Of a stretch of 64,000 bases of DNA, positions 32,367 through 42,802 are shown piece after piece. Origin of the DNA: an uncultured Spirochaetaceae bacterium. GTDB taxonomy: Bacteria > Spirochaetota > Spirochaetia > Sphaerochaetales > Sphaerochaetaceae. How positions within the stretch are numbered: the stretch's first letter is position 1; each line of letters begins with the position of its first letter. The stretch spans positions 1 to 64,000 of the forward strand of contig CALXLV010000011.1 of the NCBI GenBank assembly GCA_944389295.1. Direction: 5' to 3'. A program made the position numbers and the translations under genes. Below the pieces are notes generated by a model. The model saw nothing but the letters and a program-made list of their open reading frames with translations. It searched no databases and was not told the DNA's origin.

Positions 32367-34586
32367 TCAGTGTCTTATCCTCGGCTCACGCTTAGGAATG
32401 CTGACTTTCACTTTGTTGCGTATGAGATAGCACTTGTGGATGTTGGGATCGTTCTCGAAATCCTTTCCGATAGTTTTCTCCGTGATGTCCTCTACGCTGA
32501 ACCTCTCCATGATTCCCTCATCCATTCTGAAACGCCTGAAATTGGTGGAGAATATCAGGACGCCGCCGGGGGCGAGATGCATTGCCGCAGCTTTTATCAG
32601 CTTCCAGTGGTCACGCTGGACATCGAAAGTGTTTCTTCCCTTGCTGTTTGAGAATGTCGGGGGATCGCAGAAGATGAGATCGTATCTGTCGTATGTCTCC
32701 CATAGCCACTCTATCGCATCATCGCGGTAGAAGAAGTTCTCTATGTCGGTGGGGTAGCCGTTTATCCTGAGATTCTCTATCGCCCAGTCAAGATATGTTG
32801 ACGAGGCATCGACGGAGACTGTGGATACAGCGCCTCCCTTTATTGCGTTCAGTGTTGCCGTCCCGGTGTAGCAGAAGAGATTGAGGAACCTCTTTCCTGC
32901 CGCCATCTCCTGTATCATCTTCCTCACGGGTCTGTGGTCGAGGAAGATTCCCGTATCGAGGTAGTCCTGGAAGTTCACCAGCATCCTCAGCCCGTTCTCC
33001 CTTATGATGTTGAAGCGGTTTGATGATGCAAGGCGGTTGTACTGTGACTTTCCCTTCTGGCTCTTCCTCTCCTTTACGAAGATGTTCTCAAGGTCTATTC
33101 CTGTCGCCCTTTCGGCGGCGTAGATCAGTTCGTTGAGTCTCTCCTCGGCCTTCTCCCTGTCGATGTAGTCAGGGGCTCTGTATTCCGAGAGGTTTATCCA
33201 CTTTCCCTCATACATATCGATGGCGGCGGCGTATTCGGGGATGTCGGCATCGTAGATACGGTAGCAAGTGACGCCTTCTTTCTCCATTTCGTCTTTCAGG
33301 TTGTCCAGATTCTTCATTATCTTCCTGTAGACGATTTCTGCGCCTCCTGTGAGGGGAGTCGAGAGCCTGATTCTCTTCTTTTCCTTCGCTCTCTCTATAA
33401 GAGCTGCCTTCTCCTCATCGGTGAAGATGATGTAGTGGGCGGCCTGACAGAGGATGCCTCCGTTGTAGAGGGAGTTGGTGCGGTCGGGCTTCATGTCGAT
33501 GTTGGAGAGCAGATCGCTTGAACCTGTCAGTATCGTGGCTCTCCAGCCCTTGAAGTACTCCTGCAGCGTTCTGCCTATTCCGGAGTAAAGTCTGTCAATG
33601 TCCTCGACCCTCATTCTTTCGCCGTACGGCGGATCGGTGACGATGTAGCCTGTTCCCGTAGGTCTGTCCGCTTCCGTGAAAGCGGTGAAATCCTTAACAG
33701 AGAATGCTATGAGCCCGTCAACTCCCGCTCTTTCCGCGGCAGCTTCCGCGATCCTCACGGCTCTGGGGGAGATGTCGGAGGCATATATCTGTATATCCCT
33801 CTCGTCTATGGCCTTCTGGCGCCTCTCTTCAGCTTCCTTTCTGATGTTCTCCCAGAGAGCGGCATCATAGCCTTTGAGGCTCTGGAATGCATACGGCTTC
33901 TTCCTGATGAGGCCGGGTGCGGTGTCAGAGGCCATCAATGCTGCTTCTATCGCTATAGTTCCAGAACCGCAGAACGGGTCCATGAAGATTCCGGGATTGC
34001 CTTCGTTGACTGTCTTTTTCCACTCGCTTCTCGATATCAGAGCGGCGGCGAGATGCTCCTTGAGCACAGCGTCTGTCTGGTCATCTCTGTAGCCTCTCTG
34101 ATGCAGCCCCTCTCCAGAGAAGTCCGCATACCATACAACGGTCCTGTCGTGAACGTGGACATGTATCGTCATGTCAGGGGAGACGACATCGACATCCGGG
34201 CGCACGCCGTCGAACTTCTCCTTGAGGCGGTCGCAGATTCCGTCCTTGACGCGCAGTGCGGCGTAGTGGCTGTTCCTTATCCACGCGCAGCTCTGTGTCG
34301 TGCATGTCACCTTTATCGTCATCTCGGGAGTGATCCAATCCTCCCACGGAAGTGCGAGCGTAGACTCGTAGAGCTCGTCGTCGTTCTCCGTATCCTCATC
34401 TATGTAGAGGGCCATCAGAAGGCGTGAGGCGACGCGGGCGTACATGCAGAAGCGCATTCCCGTTTCCCAGCTTCCCTCGAACTCAACTCCCGAGGATGTC
34501 TGTCTCACATCCTCCGAACCCGCCTTTCTTGCCTCCTCGGCCACGAGGTCTCCCTGATTGGCCGCACATGCTGCGAAGAATATCAT
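32367..34586 (-). CDS. rlmL: Bifunctional 23S rRNA methyltransferase RlmKL
   Basis: The 739-residue protein joins two methyltransferases. The N-terminal half has a THUMP domain (about 60-160) and an RlmL-type domain with FMDPFCGSGTIAIEAALMA and the catalytic DPPYGERM (m2G2445). The C-terminal half is RlmK-like, with FLNLFCYTGTATLNAIKGGA and DPPTFSNSKG (m7G2069). Length and order match the E. coli protein. Its start overlaps hslO (ATGA), so the two are coupled. Confidence 0.95.
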   Translation of the reverse strand: MIFFAACAANQGDLVAEEARKAGSEDVRQTSSGVEFEGSWETGMRFCMYARVASRLLMALYIDEDTENDDELYESTLALPWEDWITPEMTIKVTCTTQSCAWIRNSHYAALRVKDGICDRLKEKFDGVRPDVDVVSPDMTIHVHVHDRTVVWYADFSGEGLHQRGYRDDQTDAVLKEHLAAALISRSEWKKTVNEGNPGIFMDPFCGSGTIAIEAALMASDTAPGLIRKKPYAFQSLKGYDAALWENIRKEAEERRQKAIDERDIQIYASDISPRAVRIAEAAAERAGVDGLIAFSVKDFTAFTEADRPTGTGYIVTDPPYGERMRVEDIDRLYSGIGRTLQEYFKGWRATILTGSSDLLSNIDMKPDRTNSLYNGGILCQAAHYIIFTDEEKAALIERAKEKKRIRLSTPLTGGAEIVYRKIMKNLDNLKDEMEKEGVTCYRIYDADIPEYAAAIDMYEGKWINLSEYRAPDYIDREKAEERLNELIYAAERATGIDLENIFVKERKSQKGKSQYNRLASSNRFNIIRENGLRMLVNFQDYLDTGIFLDHRPVRKMIQEMAAGKRFLNLFCYTGTATLNAIKGGAVSTVSVDASSTYLDWAIENLRINGYPTDIENFFYRDDAIEWLWETYDRYDLIFCDPPTFSNSKGRNTFDVQRDHWKLIKAAAMHLAPGGVLIFSTNFRRFRMDEGIMERFSVEDITEKTIGKDFENDPNIHKCYLIRNKVKVSIPKREPRIRH

Positions 34587-35512
34587 CGCTCCTCCCTGAA
34601 AAGCTCTTTTATCTCATCTTCCCCGAAACTGTACTCCGTACCGCAGTTGAAGCACTCGAGCACGAGGGGGAAAGCTCCGCTGAGTATAGCATCCTTCTCC
34701 GCTTTGGGGAGAGATGTGAGGTACGATCTGAAATGCTCTCTGGAGCATGGGCATGAGAATCCCGTCGGGATATGGGCTATGTGGCGCGGAGAGAAGGCAC
34801 TGAACTCCTTTTCCCCGTACTCCTTTGCGGTCATTCCCTCTGAGAGCATCTTGCCGATGCTGCTGAGGCTTCCCGCCTTCTCCTGCAGCAGGGCAAGGGT
34901 ATCAGGAGAAGCTCCCGGCAGGGCCTGTATGAAGAGCCCTCCAGCTCCCCAGACACGTCCTTTTGTGTCGAAATGCACGGAGAGATAGAAGAGCGACGGG
35001 GTTTGCTCTGACTCCTGGAAGTAGAGCGCGAGATCGCGGGCGATATTGCCGTACTGCAGCATCACCTGTCCGGAGAACGGTGTCCTGCTGCCTTCGAGTA
35101 TTTTCGTGACTGTCAGGAACCCCGGACCGAAGAGCGGGGAAGTGTCTAATGACTCGAGCGGCTTCTCAAGCGGAATCGGATTGCGGAAGAGGTAGCCCCT
35201 TACCGCGCCGGAGGCCCATGCCTCCACGGAAAGTCCTTTCACAGGGCCTCCGCACTCTATGTCGAGCCTTACTCTGTCGCTGCCCTTGACCGTGGAGGAG
35301 AGCAGGGCCGCGGCTATATAGGCCTGTCCCAGAACGTATGTCTCGATCAGGCCGGTGCCGTGGTTAGCCCTCATCTGGTTTATCATAGTTGTGGCAGAGA
35401 CGACAGAGAGTCTTATGCTTTCATCTGCAAGAAGGAAAACCTCCCTCCCGTCGGCGGGAAGAGAGGCTGTATGCTCCCTGAGCTCATTGTCGTCTAATGA
35501 AGCGGAAATCAT
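34583..35512 (-). CDS. hslO: Redox-regulated chaperone Hsp33
   Basis: The 309-residue protein has the Hsp33 N-domain (NHGTGLIETYVLGQAYIAAALLSSTVKGSDRVRLDIECGGPVKGLSVEA) and the C-terminal zinc switch with all four cysteines: CPC (FSCPCSREHF) and CFNC (LECFNCGTEYSF). Oxidation of these releases zinc and turns the chaperone on. It is transcribed with rlmKL. Confidence 0.95.
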   Translation of the reverse strand: MISASLDDNELREHTASLPADGREVFLLADESIRLSVVSATTMINQMRANHGTGLIETYVLGQAYIAAALLSSTVKGSDRVRLDIECGGPVKGLSVEAWASGAVRGYLFRNPIPLEKPLESLDTSPLFGPGFLTVTKILEGSRTPFSGQVMLQYGNIARDLALYFQESEQTPSLFYLSVHFDTKGRVWGAGGLFIQALPGASPDTLALLQEKAGSLSSIGKMLSEGMTAKEYGEKEFSAFSPRHIAHIPTGFSCPCSREHFRSYLTSLPKAEKDAILSGAFPLVLECFNCGTEYSFGEDEIKELFREER

Positions 35513-35621
35513 AGCTGTAGCTTATTGAAATAAAAGAGTCTTCTCAAGGCCCGGATGCGGAGTGCATCCTTCCTGTCATCCGTGTTAATTCCTTCTGCCT
35601 GCGGTCTCTTCTCATCTCATG

Positions 35622-35661
35622 GAAAAGAAAAGCCTCCCTCCCGTTTTGCCGGAAGAGAGGC
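35622..35661 (-). terminator. ftsH terminator
   Basis: On the bottom strand a 12-bp stem (35661-35650 with 35643-35632, including G-T pairs) and a six-base loop are followed by TTTTCTTTT. Confidence 0.75.
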
Positions 35662-35678
35662 ATATGAATGGTAAGGGG

Positions 35679-37658
35679 TTACTGTTTAACGTACTTTCCG
35701 GCGAGAGATGCGAACTCATCGCCTTCAATTACTTCTTTATCAAGGAGCACTCCCGCTATGGCCTCGAGCGCCTCTTTGTTCTTCTCAAGCTGCGCTTTCA
35801 CTATGCTGTAGCGCTCTGCGATAACCTTCTCGGCCTCCTCGTCGATGTACTGCTGCGTAGCCTCGGAGTATTCCTTTCCGCCGGATACGCCGTCTATGCC
35901 TGAGTTCGTCCTCGGCAGCGTCAGGTTGCGGAACTTCTCCGACATTCCGTATTCGGTGATCATCTTGCGCACTGTGTCCGAAGCTCTTGAGATATCATTG
36001 CTGGCGCCTGTGGAGATATCTCCGAACACAGTCTCCTCAGCGGCACGCCCTCCGAGAAGCACGTCCACAGAGCCGAGAAGCTCCGACTCCGAAAGCAGGA
36101 ATCTGTCCTCAGTGGGATACTGCAGCGTATAGCCGAGCGCACCGTATCCGCGCGGTACTATCGATATCTTCGAGACAGGGGAGGAGCCCTTTGTGAGGTA
36201 TGCCGTCAGAGCGTGTCCGGTCTCATGGTATGCGACCCTCTTCCTCTCATTCGCATCAAGCACTCTGCTCTTCCTCTCAAGTCCTGCTATCGACTTTTCG
36301 ATCGCCTCCTCGAAATCCTCCTGCATGATGTTCTGGTGGCCTCTCCTGACAGCCTGCAGCGCCGCCTCGTTCGCGATATTGGCAAGGTCCGCGCCCGCAA
36401 GTCCTGCTGAGCCCTGGGCTATCTTGTGCAGGTCAACATCCGCTCCCAGCTTCATGCCGCGCGTGTGAATGCGCAGTATTGCCTCACGGCCGGGGAGATC
36501 AGGCTTGTCCACAAGTACCTGCCTGTCGAAGCGTCCCGGTCTGAGCAGCGCTTCGTCAAGAACCTCCGGGCGGTTCGTTGCGGCGAGGATTATGACTCCT
36601 GTCCTCGAGTCGAAGCCGTCCATCTCAACTAGCAGCTGGTTGAGTGTCTGCTCGCGTTCGTCGTTTCCTCCGATATTGGCTGCCGAGCGTTTTCTTCCGA
36701 TCGCATCGATCTCATCTATGAAGATGATGCATGGGCTCTTCTCCTTCGCCTGCTTGAAGAGATCCCTGACCCTCGCAGCTCCGACGCCGACGAACATCTC
36801 GACGAAATCAGCACCGCTCATGCGGAAGAAAGGCACGCCCGCCTCTCCCGCCACGGCCTTCGCCAGAAGCGTCTTTCCCGTTCCCGGAGGTCCTACGAGA
36901 AGTACTCCCTTGGGTATCTTCGCTCCCATCTCCGTGTATTTTGCAGGATTCTTCAGGAAATCAACGACCTCCACGAGCTCCGCCTTCGCCTCGTCCTCGC
37001 CCGCTACATCGGAGAACTTCACTCCTGTATCGTTCTCTGCTACCAGCTGGCTCTTGTTCTGGCTGAAAGACATCACTCCGGCAGCGCCTCCCGCCATCTT
37101 CTTTGAAAGCCACGCGTAGAAGATGAGGAATACCGCTACGGGAAGGAGCATCGAGACAAGATAGCTGAGCACAGAGGGCTTTGCGGGTTCAGTCGCATAG
37201 TATTCAACGCCCTTTGAATCGAGAAGCGGCACGAATGTCGGATCATCTATCATGTATGTCTGATAGGCGATGATGCTCGATGTGTCGATTGAGTCAGGCA
37301 GCTTTCTCGATTTCGCTATCTCCTGCAGTGTGTTTATGGCATCTTCCTTTGTCAGGCCGTATCCGATGTACTGATCGCCGTCGAACGCCACCTGTACTAT
37401 CGTGCCGTCAGTCACATACTCCTTGAACTGGCTGTAGTCGATAGAGACAGCCTGATTGAGCTCCTGGTCGAAGAGCATCTTGTTCACGAGGATTATAAGA
37501 AGGAAAACTATGACGAAGTACCATATCGAGAATGTGAACTTCTTTCTGGTATTCCTGTTTCCGCTGTTATCTGTATGAAGGCCCGGCTCCGGTTCCTTCT
37601 TCCTGTGCCTGCCGTCGTTCGACTCAAGCATCATGCGATCTTTCTCACTCTCTGACAT
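35679..37658 (-). CDS. ftsH: ATP-dependent zinc metalloprotease FtsH
   Basis: A membrane AAA+ protease that removes damaged membrane proteins and short-lived regulators. Start ATG 37658 is preferred because AGGA lies seven bases upstream; the open frame extends to 37721. It has a basic N-terminal tail of about 45 residues, a first membrane helix ([14 protein letters not shown]), a periplasmic domain, a second helix ([18 protein letters not shown]), Walker A GPPGTGKT, Walker [10 protein letters not shown], the second region of homology, and the zinc motif HETGH. About 659 residues, normal. Confidence 0.95.
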   Translation of the reverse strand: MSESEKDRMMLESNDGRHRKKEPEPGLHTDNSGNRNTRKKFTFSIWYFVIVFLLIILVNKMLFDQELNQAVSIDYSQFKEYVTDGTIVQVAFDGDQYIGYGLTKEDAINTLQEIAKSRKLPDSIDTSSIIAYQTYMIDDPTFVPLLDSKGVEYYATEPAKPSVLSYLVSMLLPVAVFLIFYAWLSKKMAGGAAGVMSFSQNKSQLVAENDTGVKFSDVAGEDEAKAELVEVVDFLKNPAKYTEMGAKIPKGVLLVGPPGTGKTLLAKAVAGEAGVPFFRMSGADFVEMFVGVGAARVRDLFKQAKEKSPCIIFIDEIDAIGRKRSAANIGGNDEREQTLNQLLVEMDGFDSRTGVIILAATNRPEVLDEALLRPGRFDRQVLVDKPDLPGREAILRIHTRGMKLGADVDLHKIAQGSAGLAGADLANIANEAALQAVRRGHQNIMQEDFEEAIEKSIAGLERKSRVLDANERKRVAYHETGHALTAYLTKGSSPVSKISIVPRGYGALGYTLQYPTEDRFLLSESELLGSVDVLLGGRAAEETVFGDISTGASNDISRASDTVRKMITEYGMSEKFRNLTLPRTNSGIDGVSGGKEYSEATQQYIDEEAEKVIAERYSIVKAQLEKNKEALEAIAGVLLDKEVIEGDEFASLAGKYVKQ

Positions 37659-37845
37659 TTCTTTTTCCTGTTTGGCAGTCCGCAGTTTCCGGACGGCCGT
37701 CACTCCCACGTTATTCAGCATTTCTCTGCTGCATACTCTTTTTTAAGATAATACCGCAGAGTGTGAAGAAAACCGTAGACAATATGGAGAGTATGTGTCG
37801 TTTCCCATGCAAGACTATTCCCCTGCGATGGGATATAATCCCTGT

Positions 37846-39129
37846 ATGGAAGGAAGAAAGAGGGATGCGAAGAAGTGGACGCCTGACAGGAAGGAAGCTC
37901 TTGTCACGACCTCTGTCGTAACGCTTTCATTCATCATCTTCCTCGTTCTTCTCATAATGATGGGTTCGATCATAGTCTCATCTGAGAGCTTGAGGCTTGA
38001 GAACGCCGTCGAGAGGGCTTTCTCCGAAGTTGTGGTTGCGCTGCAGCAGGGTGAGAAAACTTTCCCGGACACTATGTCGGACAAGAACGTTCTCGGCTTC
38101 GGATACTATACTCCGACAGGCATTCCCATCTTCATATGGGGAGATGCATACAGGGTCCTTCCGTTCTCAGGTTTTTCAGATTCCTCCGATCTTTCCGACA
38201 CACTCGTCTCGTTCAACCGCGATACAGGTGTGATAGAGTGCCTCCGCTATGCCCAGTCCATCTCCCTCGACCCTGAGAACATCTTCCGCCGCAGCGGGCG
38301 GGGTGCGATAGAGTTTCCTGATATCATCTATCTGTCGTTCGATGCCTCGGGTTTTGTCGAGAGGATAACGGTGATGCGCACCGTAGCGTTCTTCTCCGTC
38401 GCGGCGGTCATCATCATCTACTTCATCACAATGCACATCATCAGGCAGAACAGGAAGTTCAGGGAGGCCCTGAGACGGCAGGAGAGTCTGGTGCGTCTGG
38501 GAGAAGCGGCGAGGACGCTCACGCATGAGATAAAGAATCCGCTCTCCGCGATAACCATACAGCTTGCGATCCTCAAGAGGGAGGTAAGGCCGGAGGTGCT
38601 GCCCGATGTCATGGTGATAGACCATGAGGCTTCGCGGCTTAGGCAGCTTACGGACAAGGTCTCCGACTATCTCCGCAATCCTGTCGGGCAGGCTGTTGAG
38701 CTTGACCTCGCGGAAGCGGTGAGGGATATAGTTCCCGTTTTCCGCGGCAAGGTGAGGCTGATGGAGCCGGCGCCCTCCGCGGTTGTGCGCTTTGACAGGG
38801 ACAAGCTGAGATCTGTGGTGGAGAACCTCATGAAGAATGCTGTCGAGTCCTGCGACGGCATGGAAGTTGACGTTGAGGCGGAGATAATCAACGGCAGAGA
38901 CGGATTCGCGCATCTCTACATCCGCGACAGGGGATGCGGGATAAAGAAAGAGGATATGGAGAGGATATTCGATCCGTTCTTCACTACAAAGATACACGGC
39001 TCGGGCGTAGGACTTGCGATCTGCCAGCGCTTTTTAAGCGCGGCGGGAGGCACTCTGCGTCTCTATCCGCGCGACGGAGGCGGTACAACGGCCGAGGCTG
39101 TGATTCCGGAAACCAGGAGTATTCTATGA
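37846..39129 (+). CDS. Sensor histidine kinase, NtrB/AtoS-like
   Basis: A membrane kinase of about 427 residues: one N-terminal helix (VVTLSFIIFLVLLIMMGSIIV), a periplasmic sensor of about 110 residues, a second helix (VAFFSVAAVIIIYFITMHII), then H-box LTHEIKNPLSA (phospho-His), N-box NLMKNAVES, G1 RDRGCGI and G2 GSGVGLAIC. TATAAT (37834-37839) stands six bases before ATG 37846, favouring this start; GTG 37795 with GGAG five bases upstream is the alternative and would add 17 residues. It overlaps the response-regulator gene by four bases. Confidence 0.9.
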   Translation: MEGRKRDAKKWTPDRKEALVTTSVVTLSFIIFLVLLIMMGSIIVSSESLRLENAVERAFSEVVVALQQGEKTFPDTMSDKNVLGFGYYTPTGIPIFIWGDAYRVLPFSGFSDSSDLSDTLVSFNRDTGVIECLRYAQSISLDPENIFRRSGRGAIEFPDIIYLSFDASGFVERITVMRTVAFFSVAAVIIIYFITMHIIRQNRKFREALRRQESLVRLGEAARTLTHEIKNPLSAITIQLAILKREVRPEVLPDVMVIDHEASRLRQLTDKVSDYLRNPVGQAVELDLAEAVRDIVPVFRGKVRLMEPAPSAVVRFDRDKLRSVVENLMKNAVESCDGMEVDVEAEIINGRDGFAHLYIRDRGCGIKKEDMERIFDPFFTTKIHGSGVGLAICQRFLSAAGGTLRLYPRDGGGTTAEAVIPETRSIL

Positions 39130-40454
39130 GAGTTCTCATATGCGATGATGAGGAGAACATCAGAAATCTGATGAAGCGCTTTCTCTCGATGGAGGGAATA
39201 GAGGCGGATGCCGCGGAGAACGGCCTTTCGGCGCAGCGGTATATGAGGGAGAATCCCTACGATGCCCTTCTTGTCGATCTGAGGATGCCCGGCATGGACG
39301 GGCTGTCCCTCCTGAAATGGATGAGGGACGAGGGCTTCCGCATGCCTGCGATAATGATAAGCGCCCACGGGGATGTCTCAGATGCGGTGGCGGCTCTCAA
39401 GCAGGGCGCGCAGGACTACATCGTCAAGCCCTTCGATCCCGAGGAGGTCGTTATAAGGATAAAGGGACTTGTGGAGTCCCAGAACCTCCGAAACATGGTC
39501 GAGAGCGGAAAGGATGGGGGAAGCACATTCATCGGAGAGAGTGCCGAGATGGCCGCGATAAAGCGCATCATCGCGAAGACCGCTCCTTCCTCTGCCACCG
39601 TGCTTATAACAGGGGAATCGGGGACAGGAAAGGAGGTTGTCGCGAGGGAGATACACAGACTCTCCTCCGTCTCTTCAGGTCCTTTCGTCGCGATAAACAT
39701 AGGCGGCGTTCCTGAGAACCTTCTTGAGTCGGAGCTCTTCGGCTATGAGAAGGGAGCGTTCACGGGAGCCGTGCAGAGGAAGACAGGACTTTTTGAGCTG
39801 GCGGCGGGAGGAACCCTCTTTCTGGATGAGATCGGGGATATGCCCCCGGCCCTGCAGGTGAAGATACTCAGGGTGCTGCAGGAGAGGAAGATAACACGCC
39901 TCGGCGGCACTTCATCCATGCCGATAAACGCGCGCATAGTGGCGGCTACGAACAAGGAGCTGGAGAAGCAGGTGAGGGAAGGGAAGTTCCGCGAGGATCT
40001 CTTCTACCGCCTCAATGTCGTGAGGATAGAGCTTCCTCCTCTCAGGGAGAGAAAGAGCGACATACCGCTTCTTGCGGCATACATCATATCGAAATACAAC
40101 CGCATCATGGGAATGAGGATATCGGGATTCACTCCTGAGGCGCTTGAGGCGCTGAAAGGACACAGCTTCTGCGGCAATGTCAGGGAGCTTGAGAACATAA
40201 TAGAGCGAGCGATGATCTTCGCGGACTCAGATGTGATCGATGCCGATGACCTCGATCTGAGGAACACCCTCGATGCAGGACGGAGCGCGGCAGCGCCCCC
40301 GTCGGAGTGCCTTACTCTTCGCGATGCCGAGCGTGAGGCGATAATCCGCTCCCTTCACAGATGGGAGGGCAACCGCACAAGGGCTGCCGAGGAGCTGGGA
40401 ATATCGCGCCGCACACTGATAACGAAGATTCAGGAATATGGCATCGAAATCTAG
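39126..40454 (+). CDS. NtrC-family sigma-54 response regulator
   Basis: The 442-residue protein has a receiver domain (Asp51 in LLVDLRMPGMDG), a sigma-54 AAA+ domain with Walker A GESGTGKE, the sigma-54-contact loop GAFTGA in its standard form, Walker B GGTLFLDEIGD, and a Fis-type HTH (EGNRTRAAEELGISRRTLITKI). ATG 39126 overlaps the kinase stop. Together they form a two-component system activating a sigma-54 promoter; I see no GG-N10-GC promoter before the next gene, so the target is not clear. Confidence 0.94.
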   Translation: MRVLICDDEENIRNLMKRFLSMEGIEADAAENGLSAQRYMRENPYDALLVDLRMPGMDGLSLLKWMRDEGFRMPAIMISAHGDVSDAVAALKQGAQDYIVKPFDPEEVVIRIKGLVESQNLRNMVESGKDGGSTFIGESAEMAAIKRIIAKTAPSSATVLITGESGTGKEVVAREIHRLSSVSSGPFVAINIGGVPENLLESELFGYEKGAFTGAVQRKTGLFELAAGGTLFLDEIGDMPPALQVKILRVLQERKITRLGGTSSMPINARIVAATNKELEKQVREGKFREDLFYRLNVVRIELPPLRERKSDIPLLAAYIISKYNRIMGMRISGFTPEALEALKGHSFCGNVRELENIIERAMIFADSDVIDADDLDLRNTLDAGRSAAAPPSECLTLRDAEREAIIRSLHRWEGNRTRAAEELGISRRTLITKIQEYGIEI

Positions 40455-40484
40455 AAGAGGCTAGAATCTGGGCGGAGGAAAATA

Positions 40485-41438
40485 ATGAAGAGATTTCTGT
40501 TCTGCACAGCAGTTCTTCTCGCGGCGCTTTCAATGCTCGGCGCTGCGGATGTCTCCGTTGCGGCTCTCCGCGGGCCCACGTCCATCGGTATGGTGAAGCT
40601 GATGGAGGACAGCGCCGGCGGCGCGGAGGTAAACGGAAACACATATACATTCCAGCTTGAGGGCGCGGCCGATGCCGTCGTTCCCCTCATCGTGCGCGGC
40701 GATGTCGATATAGCCGCAATACCCGGCAACCTCGCATCTGTTCTGTACGGACGCACGGATGGCGCGATAGAGGTCATAGGAATCAACACGCTCGGTGTTC
40801 TCTATATCGTGGAGAACGGGGAGAGCATAACTTCTGTCGATGATCTCAGAGGAAGGACGATCTACTCTGCGGGAAAGGGTGCTACGCCTGAGTACGCGCT
40901 CCAGTATGTGCTCAGTTCAAGCGGTCTAGAAGTGGGCAAGGATGTGTTTATCGAGTGGAAGAGCGAGCATGCGGAGTGCGTGGCCGCGCTTAAAGCTGAC
41001 CCGGACGGAGTGGCGATGCTTCCGCAGCCGTTCGCGGCGACTGCGATGATGGCTGATCCTTTGATAAGGATTGCCCTCGATCTCAATGATCTCTGGGAGG
41101 CCGAGACAGGTACCGTGCTCATCACGGGCGTGACAGTTGCCAGAAAGGAGTTCATCGAATCTGAGCCGGAGGCGCTTGAGGCGTTCCTCGAGAGCTACGG
41201 CGAGTCTGTCAATTTCGTCAACTCGAACGTTCATGATGCCGCAGTCCTTGTCGGAAAGTTCGGAATAGTTCCTGAAAAGGCCGCCGAGGCAGCCATCCCT
41301 TACTGCAGCATCGTGCTGATAACAGGAGAGGAGATGAAGGACGCGCTTTCTTTCTACCTCGGAATACTCGCGGCGCAGAATCCGGCAAGTATCGGAGGAA
41401 CTCTCCCCGACGATGCGTTCTACTATCTGGGAAAGTAA
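40485..41438 (+). CDS. ABC transporter substrate-binding protein (SsuA/TauA/ThiY-like)
   Basis: The 317-residue protein has signal peptide MKRFLFCTAVLLAALSMLGA and the NMT1/TauA fold: VAALRGPTSIGMVKLMED, DVDIAAIPGNLASVLYG, LRGRTIYSAGKGATPEYALQYVL, GVAMLPQPFAATAMM. Ligands of this group include sulphonates, nitrate/cyanate and thiamin precursors; none can be chosen. GGAGG precedes the ATG. Its end overlaps the permease gene by 26 bases. Confidence 0.85.
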   Translation: MKRFLFCTAVLLAALSMLGAADVSVAALRGPTSIGMVKLMEDSAGGAEVNGNTYTFQLEGAADAVVPLIVRGDVDIAAIPGNLASVLYGRTDGAIEVIGINTLGVLYIVENGESITSVDDLRGRTIYSAGKGATPEYALQYVLSSSGLEVGKDVFIEWKSEHAECVAALKADPDGVAMLPQPFAATAMMADPLIRIALDLNDLWEAETGTVLITGVTVARKEFIESEPEALEAFLESYGESVNFVNSNVHDAAVLVGKFGIVPEKAAEAAIPYCSIVLITGEEMKDALSFYLGILAAQNPASIGGTLPDDAFYYLGK

Positions 41439-42171
41439 GAGAGCAAGGGCCGGAGCCGTACTCTTCTGGCTTCTTATATGGGAAATTGCTTCTCTCCTGA
41501 TCGGGGAGGAGCTTTTCCTGCCGTCGCCTCTCTCTGTGGCGGAGAGGCTGCTTTCCCTTTCCGTCACTTCCGTGTTCTGGTCGTCGGTGCTCTTCACGCT
41601 GCTGAGGATAATAGCGGGGTTCATTCTCTCCGCACTGACTGCAGCTGCCGCAGCGGCGCTCTCGTACAGGTTCCCGCTGTTCTCCCTCGCCGCAGACCCT
41701 TTCGTCAGGATAATAAGGACGACGCCCGTCGCATCCATAGTCATCCTCGTCCTTGTATGGGTCAGGAGCCGCAACCTCTCGGTGGTGATCTCATTCCTGA
41801 TGGTTTTCCCTGTGGTCTACACAGGTATCCTTGAAGGACTGAAAAGCACAGATCATGACCTTCTCGAGGCCGCCGCGGTCTACAGGATTACGCTTGTGAA
41901 GCGGATAAGGTATATCTTCATCCCTTCTCTCACACCTTACATCGAGAGCGCTCTCCGCACATCGCTCGGACTGAGCTGGAAGAGCGGCATAGCTGCCGAG
42001 GTGATAGGTCTTCCCGACGGTTCGATAGGTGAGAGGCTCTATGAGGCGAAGATATACCTCTCCACTCCCGACCTCTTCGCATGGACCGTCGTCGTGATAA
42101 TCCTCGCATTCATCTTCGAGCGCACATTCCTGGCTCTGGCGCGGCTTCTGGTAAAAGGAGCTGTCTCATGA
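41413..42171 (+). CDS. ABC transporter permease (SsuC/TauC-like)
   Basis: A 252-residue membrane protein with six helices and the EAA loop LEAAAVYRITLVKRIRYIFIPSLTPY. It begins before the stop of the binding-protein gene and ends overlapping the ATPase gene (ATGA), so the three are one unit. Confidence 0.88.
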   Translation: MRSTIWESKRARAGAVLFWLLIWEIASLLIGEELFLPSPLSVAERLLSLSVTSVFWSSVLFTLLRIIAGFILSALTAAAAAALSYRFPLFSLAADPFVRIIRTTPVASIVILVLVWVRSRNLSVVISFLMVFPVVYTGILEGLKSTDHDLLEAAAVYRITLVKRIRYIFIPSLTPYIESALRTSLGLSWKSGIAAEVIGLPDGSIGERLYEAKIYLSTPDLFAWTVVVIILAFIFERTFLALARLLVKGAVS

Positions 42172-42725
42172 TCGCACGCATAGAGGTGAAGAGATTCGGG
42201 GAGAAGGTCATCTTCTCCAATGCCGTTTTCAATGTGCCGTCTCTTTCCCATACCGCCATACTCGGTCCGTCGGGCAGGGGAAAGACGACGCTGATGCGCA
42301 TCCTCTCCGGCCTCGACAGGGAGTGGAAAGGCAGCATTGAGGATGGGCCGGAGCATCCTCTGGTGCTCTTTCAGGAGGACAGACTGACAGGGAACATTCC
42401 TGCGCTTTCGAATCTCAGGGCTGTCTCCGATGATGCCGCCGCAATAAGAAAGGTGCTCTCCGATACAGGTCTTTCAGGGGAGGAGAAGAAGAGTGTGCAT
42501 GAGTTCTCGGGAGGAATGAGGAGGCGTCTTGCGATAGCGCGCATCCTCCTTCTTGACGGCGATTTTCTCTTCCTCGACGAGCCGTTCAGAGGGCTCGACG
42601 GCCCGATGAAGGCGCATATCGCATCTCTTCTGCTTGACCATGCCGCGGGGCGCACGCTGGTCTTCATAACCCATGATGAGGATGATCTTTCCCTTCTCGG
42701 GGCTGACAGCATCATAGAGCTCTGA
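42168..42725 (+). CDS. Short ABC transporter ATPase
   Basis: At 185 residues this is shorter than SsuB/TauB proteins (about 250). Walker A GPSGRGKTT, the signature FSGGMRRRLAIARIL, Walker B FLFLDEPFRGLD and the switch His in VFITHDEDD are all present. The Q-loop region (LVLFQEDRL) is kept. The missing length is mostly the loop between the Q-loop and the signature and the C-terminal tail. It probably powers the adjacent permease. Confidence 0.85.
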   Translation: MIARIEVKRFGEKVIFSNAVFNVPSLSHTAILGPSGRGKTTLMRILSGLDREWKGSIEDGPEHPLVLFQEDRLTGNIPALSNLRAVSDDAAAIRKVLSDTGLSGEEKKSVHEFSGGMRRRLAIARILLLDGDFLFLDEPFRGLDGPMKAHIASLLLDHAAGRTLVFITHDEDDLSLLGADSIIEL

Positions 42726-42802
42726 TTGGTTGACCGCCTCGGGATAATGACGCATCATTGGTGAAGATCAATGCGGCTGATGCCGCCCGAGAGGTAAATT
42801 TA

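Noticed and set aside
40454..40485. Sigma-54 promoter before the SsuA-like gene next to the NtrC-type regulator
   Set aside because: The gap is only 30 bases and has no GG-N10-GC arrangement.
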